Below, piece by piece: positions 57,015 through 64,000 of a stretch of 64,000 nucleotides of DNA. The notes under the pieces are model-generated. The model ran no database searches. It worked only from the letters and a program-made list of their open reading frames with translations, and was not told the DNA's origin. The position numbers were made by a program, and so were the translations under genes. The first letter of the stretch is position 1. Each line of letters begins with the position of its first letter. Source of the DNA: Malania oleifera (Eukaryota > Streptophyta > Magnoliopsida > Santalales > Ximeniaceae); assembly GCF_029873635.1 (NCBI RefSeq), contig NC_080428.1, positions 64,827,101 through 64,891,100 of the forward strand, written 5' to 3'.

Positions 57015-57380
57015 CTCAGACCCCCATGGATTTAATCATTTCACAGAACCTCCCACACACGAAAAACAGGCAGAGACCCAAGTCGCATCATGGAAATTCA
57101 GGTCGCAGACTCCCACTAGCAAGACAGAAGAAGCAAAGAAAAGAACAACAAGAATAATAATAACACAAGAAATAACCCAAGTGGGTGCCTAGGCAACACC
57201 ATTGAAGGAGCTTAGATCGTCATCGGGTTGAAGAAAAGATGGAGATTTCGATCCGCTGGGCCAGTCTCTGAAAGAAAGAAGAGAGAGAGTCTTAGACAGA
57301 GAAAGAGCCTATTTTCCAGGGAGAGAGAGAGAGAGAGATCCCAGATAAGAAATCTTCACACAAACAAACGACCTTCTACG
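57015..57380 (-). other. Probable 5' UTR exon of the DUF863 gene
   Basis: It ends at the donor GAG|GTAATT (57013-57014). The sequence read on the minus strand is C/T-rich, with a (TC)n run at 57320-57338, typical of plant leader exons. It contains short upstream ATGs (for example one encoding MGV then stop right before the donor). The right limit, i.e. the transcription start, is a guess, and the link to the coding exons is inferred. Confidence 0.4.
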
Positions 57381-59839
57381 AACAGTGACATGAAATTTGT
57401 CAACATCCGGTCTCTTTTTATTCTCTGCTTTTTCTTCACTTCTCCCCCATTATTTTTTTTATTCAATTCATTTTTAGATTTTTAAGGAAATCAAAAGAAA
57501 TGAGCATTTCTAGATTCTCCCCTCGCCCTTCCCTCACTCTTGCCACTGCACAGATATTAACATCTCCTATTTCATATTTTTTATAATTTTACACACACCC
57601 GCTTGGATTTCCGCAACAACAAAACTTGAGAATCCCATCCCTTAATCCAGTTTATTTATGCACAATTAATATTACTTAATTAGCAAAATGCCCAAACCAA
57701 TTTCCTTTTAAAGCAGTGTTTAATTGGTAAATGACAGAGACAAGCATGGTCCCCACCCTACTGCCGGGGAAGGATGAGGTTTCTTAAGGTTTAGGATTGG
57801 AGTTCGCAGTCACAAATGCCCTCCCCTTTTTCCCCATATTTACGATAATGGGATTTGACCCTTCTCACTCCCTACTCCTCGTTTTCTTTAAGCTGTCCAT
57901 AGCAGAGGCACTCTATTCTGCGCGTACGGTGCACTGTACCTTCCCTCGAACTTTTTATATTGCCGACACGTGGCTCCCTCCCCACAGCATCACGGCCGTT
58001 CATTCCGCCCCGGCCCCACTCAATTTTTCATGGTGGAGTTGTTTTGGAATTTGGATTATTATTCCCTTTTCTTTTCTTTTCTTTTCTTTTCTTTTGCTGG
58101 CAGCATAAATTAAATTCCATTTGCATTCTTATCCATAAAAGTTGATGATTTAATCGCTATATTATTTTTTAAAATTAAAATTTTAGTTTAACCAGTGTTT
58201 ACAAATTTTGGAAATACGAATTTACAATTCGTTACGTTGAAATTTCGTTGGATTTGTTTCGAAAATTTATTCCGCCAATAAAATATTTCTACGCTATTTT
58301 TTATTTCAGGAAAAAGACGTCATCGCATTTAAAATTAAACTTTTGCATGAGTGATTTTTTTTTATTAATAACTATTTAATACTACAAAAAAACATAAAAA
58401 TTCTGAGGATCTATGAAAATCCGTTATGTCTATAAACTATTTTATATTATTTTTTGTTATTTGAATTTGCATAAAAAAAGATTTCATATTTTTCCATCAC
58501 AAAATTCTAGGCATGTGATACTTTGAAATAAAGACTAGCTATATTTTTGTTTTAATAATTATTTAATAAAACAGGAAAATATTAAATAATATTAGGATTT
58601 TTCAATACTCACTATGCTTACGGGAAAAAATTCATCTTAGTTCACTTTAAAATTAAAATTTGCAAAAAGTAAAATGATATCGACCATATGTACCCGACAA
58701 AAGATCCACGAAACTTTGGACCTGAAATTTTCCAAATCAAAAGTAAAGTTAGAGCTCGAAAAAACGTAAATGGCAAAAGGAATTAAAAAGTAAATTTTTA
58801 GGCACGAGAAAATGAAGTCATTTAACTCTTTGTGCCCATTGTTTTGAAATAGTTAGCAAATTTAGACTCGATAGCATATCTAAATTTTAATAAACTTAAA
58901 TAACGACCCATGCATTTACGCAGTTCAAAAATTCTGAATAACTCAACTGAAAAAATAGCAATATAATTAAGACTAATTTATGTTCAGTAAAAAGTAATTT
59001 TGTAAACCAAATTATTTTAAAACTAGAATTTAATAATTTGTCTCATTTAAAGTCCCTTGTGAAGACAAAAGTTAGTTGCCAAAGCTATTAACATAATTTA
59101 TTTTAGATCATAATATTTTAAAATATACTTGAAAAATATAAAATTAAAAGAGAGATAATTACTTGCTTTTTGAAGTATAAATCTCAGGATTTGGATATGC
59201 ATTTGTATAGATTTAGAATAAATTAAATATAATTTTATGCATCAGCATGGATCTCAGACCTTAAATTTGGATTCGGATGGATTTAGATAAACTTCAATGC
59301 AACTTTATATTACGTATTACCCAAATCGAATACAAATTAATATCCAAGCCCTCTTCAAACGTCGCCTTAGTATATTATGTTCAAATTCATATAAGTTCAA
59401 ATTCAAAATTCGAAATTTACATTTCCAAATATAAGGTAAGCAAGATTTGAGAGCATAAAATTTAAATTTGGAATTTAAAATTATACATATTTGAATAAAA
59501 TATAACATAAAATTATATATACTTTTTTTTTGTAAAATTATGCATTATTTTAAATCGAAGTCAAATTTCGGACTTCCAAATGCGACACTGCCTAATTAAT
59601 ACCCATTTAGCCTCATTAAATAACAAAAAAAAATATTAAGTTCAAAATTGTTAAAAGTCAATTGTAAACTTATCTATTATTGAACTTAGGTTGAATAAAA
59701 TTATAATTGTTTTAGAACAGACATTGATTAAAGAAAAAAAAAATCCTAACCACCATGAACCAAGGTTTTGGTCAAAGCTGCCGCCAGCATTGTCATTAGT
59801 AAAAAAAATTTTACTAATACATCAAACATATATATACAT

Positions 59840-59879
<40 letters not shown>

Positions 59880-59970
59880 CATATATATTATATAACTGGA
59901 TAATTAATCTGGTTGAAATTCAGGGACTCATTAAATGTATGTTTCCATGTATGAACAAATTTATAGGAAG
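57381..59970. other. Upstream region of the DUF863 gene and AT-rich intergenic DNA
   Basis: 57.4-58.05 kb is of higher GC and includes the palindromic CACGTG site listed separately and a (CTTTT)n run at about 58066-58094. From 58.1 kb on, the DNA is very AT-rich without coding sense. AAATTTGAATTT-like words at about 59160-59600 resemble those at 440-690. A (TA)n run lies at about 59846-59886. Confidence 0.5.
57967..57974. promoter_or_regulatory. G-box/ABRE core CACGTGGC in the DUF863 upstream region
   Basis: A perfect CACGTGGC lies about 590 bases upstream of the assumed leader exon. This core is the binding site of bZIP (ABF) and some bHLH factors in plants. Whether it acts on this gene is inference from position only. 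Confidence 0.35.
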
Positions 59971-60359
59971 AGGGATGTAAATGGGTATGCCTGAATTGGT
60001 ACAGAAATGATTGCAGTCACTTATTAAAAAGGGTAATATAATTGGGTAATGGGTGAATGGAGATCACAATTTCATTGTCAGGGTTTTGATCATTAGTCAT
60101 CCATTGCTTGCCATTTTAATAAAATCACAACAAGCATTTACAATGATGGCTGGCTTCCCAAAACACAATTACACACACCCTGCATGGGGTTGTTGTGTAT
60201 ATATATTTGATTTAGATCTAAAAAAGCAGATCGGGTCGGATAAGTAATCCGTGACGGATTAGGCGGATTATCGGGTAAGAATGTTACAATTCACATCCGA
60301 CTCATTTAAGTTGCGAATTTATGACGGTTCGGATCGGATAATCTGTCATTCTCATCCCT
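59971..60359. mobile_element. MITE-like element, possibly hAT-type
   Basis: The left end AGGGATGTAAATGGG and right end ATTCTCATCCCT are inverted relatives of each other (AGGGATG-n-AAT). The right half holds nested short inverted repeats built from CGGAT and ATCCG words (about 60232-60280). Left (TATAG near 59963) and right (TATAG near 60361) flanks share five bases. No coding capacity. Confidence 0.4.
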
Positions 60360-62812
60360 AATATAGTTTTTTTTATCATATGATAAACAATTTATTTTAT
60401 AATACAATAACTAAAGTAGTTTTTTTAAAATTATAATTTGGTAATATATTAAACATTTAATAACTAATCATAAAATTATTATTTTTATTTTTGTTTTTCA
60501 GAGCATAAGTTTAGAGACTTCTATTTTGATCACAAAAAAACTGAGCATTTGGGCTTTAATTTAAATGTGGGCATAGGTAGACCTAGAAATGCATATAGGT
60601 AGTGTCAAAGTTGAGAGATATTAACCAATAGAGTTTATGTTAATTGATTTGATGCCTAAAAAGCATAAGTATATCAGATTATCAATGAATTTAAACATTA
60701 GTTGTTAGCGGATAGGCAGAGATTCATTGGATATCCTTTATACTTAAAAAACGTTCATCCTCAGAGGATATGTAATATGTTGCAATGCCAATTTTCAATA
60801 AGTTGATCGATTTTTACGATGTACATATATTCGTCAAGATGACAAGAACGTGATTCACAAGCTCTTTCAAATCCGTGGAGCAATTTTAGATGAATTTTTT
60901 TTTGGATTAAATGGTCAAAGACATTGTATTGGAGTTATTAGAATAAGAATCTTATAACTATTTTGCTCATTAATTATTTAATTAATAATATTTTCCTTCT
61001 TTTCAAAAATAGAGAACACAAATTGCATGATAAGAGAGAAAAGTTATTTGATTGAGTATATATACATTAAGTCATGTTCAAACTTTTTTCCTAATCAATT
61101 TGAAAATAGCCGCCTGAGTACTGTCATTTTAAGAGTTTAAAGATAATATAATCCTATCTAAACTTTTAATTTTGATGATGATTAAACCCCCTCCATTAAT
61201 TCATTATCAACTATTAGAATTGAATAATTTACCTTGCGTACGTATCATAAAGTTAAATTATTTACATTTTTATCCTTTTGCATCATTACCACTATTTCCA
61301 TTAGGAGAAAACATGTTCTTAAGAAAACTGAGAAGGAATATGGTTGTATATATTCTCACCTCTCTGCATACCCTTTCGGAAAAAAAGAATGAACATATGA
61401 TACCATAAAACTACGAAAAAAAATAATAATTTTCAATCAATATCAAATATAATATGTGGATCAAGATATTCAAATACACAAACCTCGTCATTGACTAAAA
61501 CAAAATTCAATAAAATGAATAAATAATAAAAATAACTAAATCATCGGAATAGCAACATTACTATAATTTGCAAAAAAAAAAAAAAAAAAATTCAATAAAA
61601 CCTAGCTAGATTGAAGCAACATTGCTCCAACATACACACCACAAAATTCAAAGGCACATAGTGTGTCAAACATCTCTCCTCCTCCCCTCTATATGCATAT
61701 AGGGTTTCTTCTTTTCCCTTAGACTTGACAATATCTCAAGTTCTTTATTGTTATAAAGCCAAGCTGGTGTCTATCTTTTATGATTCTCCACTTTATAGTT
61801 TTCCTATCCCTCCCACCTACTCTCCTTTATTTGCTTTCCTCTTGTACATATATGCATGTGCCAGGTGCATGATCTCATTGTTGGGGACATAAAGCATGAA
61901 GCTTGTTGAATTTAAGCCCATTGGCGGCCTAAGGGTTTAGCATCAGAGATAAGCTATGTGTGATTCTCCTCCTCCCACTCACTCTCCAACTACAAATAAT
62001 AATAATAACAACAACTTGAACAAAATTACCATTCTCGTTGAACTTTGAGGCCTGAAATGTCAATCGTAAAATAAATTTATGTCATGATCTTGCACCTAAC
62101 CGTATAATATTAAAGTACTTCCAAGTTCTAATATGTATGTATGTATGTATGTATGTATATCTAAATTATAAACTTTTAATATTTATTTACTCAAAATGTA
62201 AACTTACCTTTAATGCAATAGTAGTGACAGTCCCACATATATTCTTGCGGGAGCAAATGCCCCACTAAAATTTTATAATGAAGACGAGTTTTTGATAAGT
62301 CAAAGAGATGCCCTGATTGAGAATGAATACTGATTTGCCCCCACTTCCATCCCTACTTCTTTCAATTGGATGGTTCAGCAAGAGGGGTAAGGGGAAAATT
62401 TTTGAAAGTGAGATCAAAATTGGGGGTCACTATCAAGCTTGAAATGTCTCTAAAATTTATTTTCCTTACTAAATAATGGTAGCCAGTTGAAATGAAGGAT
62501 ATAAAATAAGTAAATTGTTTTATAGGGGCTAAAGGCTTAAAGCATACAATTATACCAATATAAATAAAGTTGTGTGTGCTTCAAAAAAATCCACAATTGT
62601 TATGTTACAATTGCTTCTCATATTTTTCGCTACACCTATTACTGTTACACTATTCTATGTGCTGCTTCTATTTAAAACCATTATAATAAACTATGTCGTC
62701 ATCTCACTATATTAATAATCTATTGATTTGATTGTTGAATGATTCCTTGCATACACATGTCAGATAACTAGAGAGAGGGGAGAATCCTTATTATTTCCTT
62801 CCTCATTTTTGA

Positions 62813-62848
<36 letters not shown>
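60360..62848. other. AT-rich intergenic DNA without recognised genes
   Basis: The segment has an A run at about 61571-61590, a (GTAT)n run at about 62135-62158 and a (TA)n run at about 62818-62846 that abuts the Copia LTR. A somewhat GC-richer patch at 61.66-62.0 kb contains no open frame. No RNA gene is supported. Confidence 0.5.
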
Positions 62849-62852
<4 letters not shown>

Positions 62853-64000
62853 TTTTGTCCCACATTGGTAGAAAAGTTTCACATTGGTAAAAAAGTTATT
62901 TTGAATTTTTTCTTTATTTGTCCCACATTAGTGAGAAGTATTTTTTGGACTTGAAATTGAAATTATATGAAGAGATCAACTCTCTATTTGTAAAACAACA
63001 TCAAAGTTGTACTTTGTCAAGAAGTAGTGGATTGATCATCAACGCTCAATGACGTAGATAATTCTGTATCGAACCTCGTTAAATTCTTGTCTTCTTCTTT
63101 TTACGGCCTTTTATTATTAGTTTTTGCATTGCTTTAGTTTTTTTATATATTCAATAGCATTAGTTGTAGTATTGTTGTTTGACAGTATTGGTGTTTGACA
63201 CAAGTGGAGTGCCCAACACAATAATTGGCATTAGAGTTAGGTTGAATAGTGTCGATACGGAAGTATTCCTTTGTTAGGATCCTTGATTCCACATTTGATG
63301 CCTAAGAAAGACTTTGTCTAAGCGAGTGCTCAGAGACCATTGCGGCTCAGTCACTCTCTGGAGGTCGATCTGGTTAAAGTGGAATTTCATAGGATAAAAC
63401 AAAGTAGACACAGTTGGTACGTACTATTCATCCTAAGTCTTTTGCTTTGTTGGTTGCTATTGAATATATAGAAGATGGCAGAAACTAGTGCAGCAGTAGA
63501 AGAAACTCTGTCCACATGAACTCCAACCCCTTTCGGCTTCGACATCATCGTTAAAGACGATAGCTAATACTCGGTTTGAGGTGGAGAAATTTGATGGTAC
63601 TAATAATTCTGGTATGTGGCAATGTGAGGTGATGGACATCCTGTGTCAATAAGAATTACATATTGCTTTGGATGATAAACTAATGGATATGGGTGACAGA
63701 GATTAGGAAAAGATCAATCATCAAGCATGGGGTACTATTCGCCTGTGTCTCGCTAAAAATCAAAAATATTGTGTTGTGAGGGAGACATCTATATAGAAAT
63801 TGTTGAAAAATATTAGAAAATACATTTATGACCAAGAGTCTGGAAAATCAGCTCTATTTGAAAAATAAATTGTTTCGCTTCTAGTATCAACCAGGTATTT
63901 TGATTGATGACCACATAAATGTTTTCAATAAAATTTTGGTCGATTTGTTAAATTTGGATGAATAGGTGAAAGATGAGAATAAGTCATATTGTTACTAAAC
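62849..64000 (+). mobile_element. 5' end of a Copia retrotransposon, cut by the window edge
   Basis: The 5' LTR is about 62849-63220 (starts TGTTTTTTGTCCCACATTGG, ends near CCCAACACA). A primer-binding-site-like ATTGGCATTAGAG follows at about 63224. From about 63476 the plus strand encodes a Copia gag start in pieces, with words such as FEVEKFDGTNN, MWQCEVMDIL and AWGTIRLCLAKNQKYCVVRE. The coding part is broken in several places. The rest lies outside the window, so age and completeness cannot be judged. Confidence 0.85.

Noticed and set aside
57797-58108. 103-codon open frame upstream of the DUF863 gene
   Set aside because: Low-complexity hydrophobic composition, overlapping frames and promoter-like position; no family resemblance.
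61797-61820. TTTTCCTATCCCTCCCACC resembles the mature miR482 family
   Set aside because: No complementary GGTGGGAGG-type arm lies within about 200 bases on either side, so there is no hairpin precursor.

Overview
This is nuclear DNA from a flowering plant. It carries spliced genes with GT-AG introns, two intron-less PPR genes, a chloroplast Clp adaptor gene, plant Copia, Gypsy, RTE, L1 and SINE families, and AT-rich gene-free DNA. The strongly enlarged introns suggest a woody eudicot or a magnoliid, but the species cannot be read from the sequence.

Four host genes are supported. (1) A ClpF-type chloroplast protease adaptor (minus, 1443-31213) has eight exons encoding 338 aa spread over 29.8 kb, including one 17.5-kb intron. 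(2) A DYW-class PPR protein of 875 aa (plus, 33057-35684) resembles At1g69350. (3) An E-class PPR protein of 711 aa (minus, 38464-40599) resembles At2g03380. (4) A DUF863 protein of about 1080 aa (minus, 47220-51382) has three coding exons and probably a distant 5' UTR exon near 57.0-57.4 kb. As I recall the Arabidopsis map, these neighbours lie there in two adjacent pairs, At2g03380/At2g03390 and At1g69350/At1g69360. The window therefore looks like the unsplit ancestral block.

Layout. 1-1.4 kb: possible last exon of a left-hand gene, then AT-rich DNA. 1.4-31.2 kb: ClpF. Its intron 5 holds a truncated Copia. Intron 4 holds an L1 relic and an RTE LINE with a solo LTR inside it. Intron 3 holds a four-layer nest: an outer chromodomain Gypsy contains an inner Gypsy, whose two LTRs were each hit by a different Copia; a 303-bp TRIM sits in the outer Gypsy. 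31-41 kb: PPR genes. 41-47 kb: a SINE, a GC-rich promoter-like island with no coding sequence, a degenerate minisatellite and a MITE. 47-57.4 kb: DUF863 gene. 57.4-62.8 kb: AT-rich intergenic DNA with one MITE-like element. 62.8-64 kb: 5' end of another Copia, running off the window.

The most unusual structure is the second Copia (23134-26012). Its two roughly 578-bp LTRs are in inverted, not direct, orientation. About 130 bp of adjoining internal sequence is inverted with them, yet the whole unit is flanked by a perfect 5-bp target duplication (AAATA) in an LTR whose empty-site version is also in the window. It looks like a retrotransposon cDNA with two U5 ends that was integrated as one piece.

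No rRNA, tRNA, CRISPR or operon features were found.
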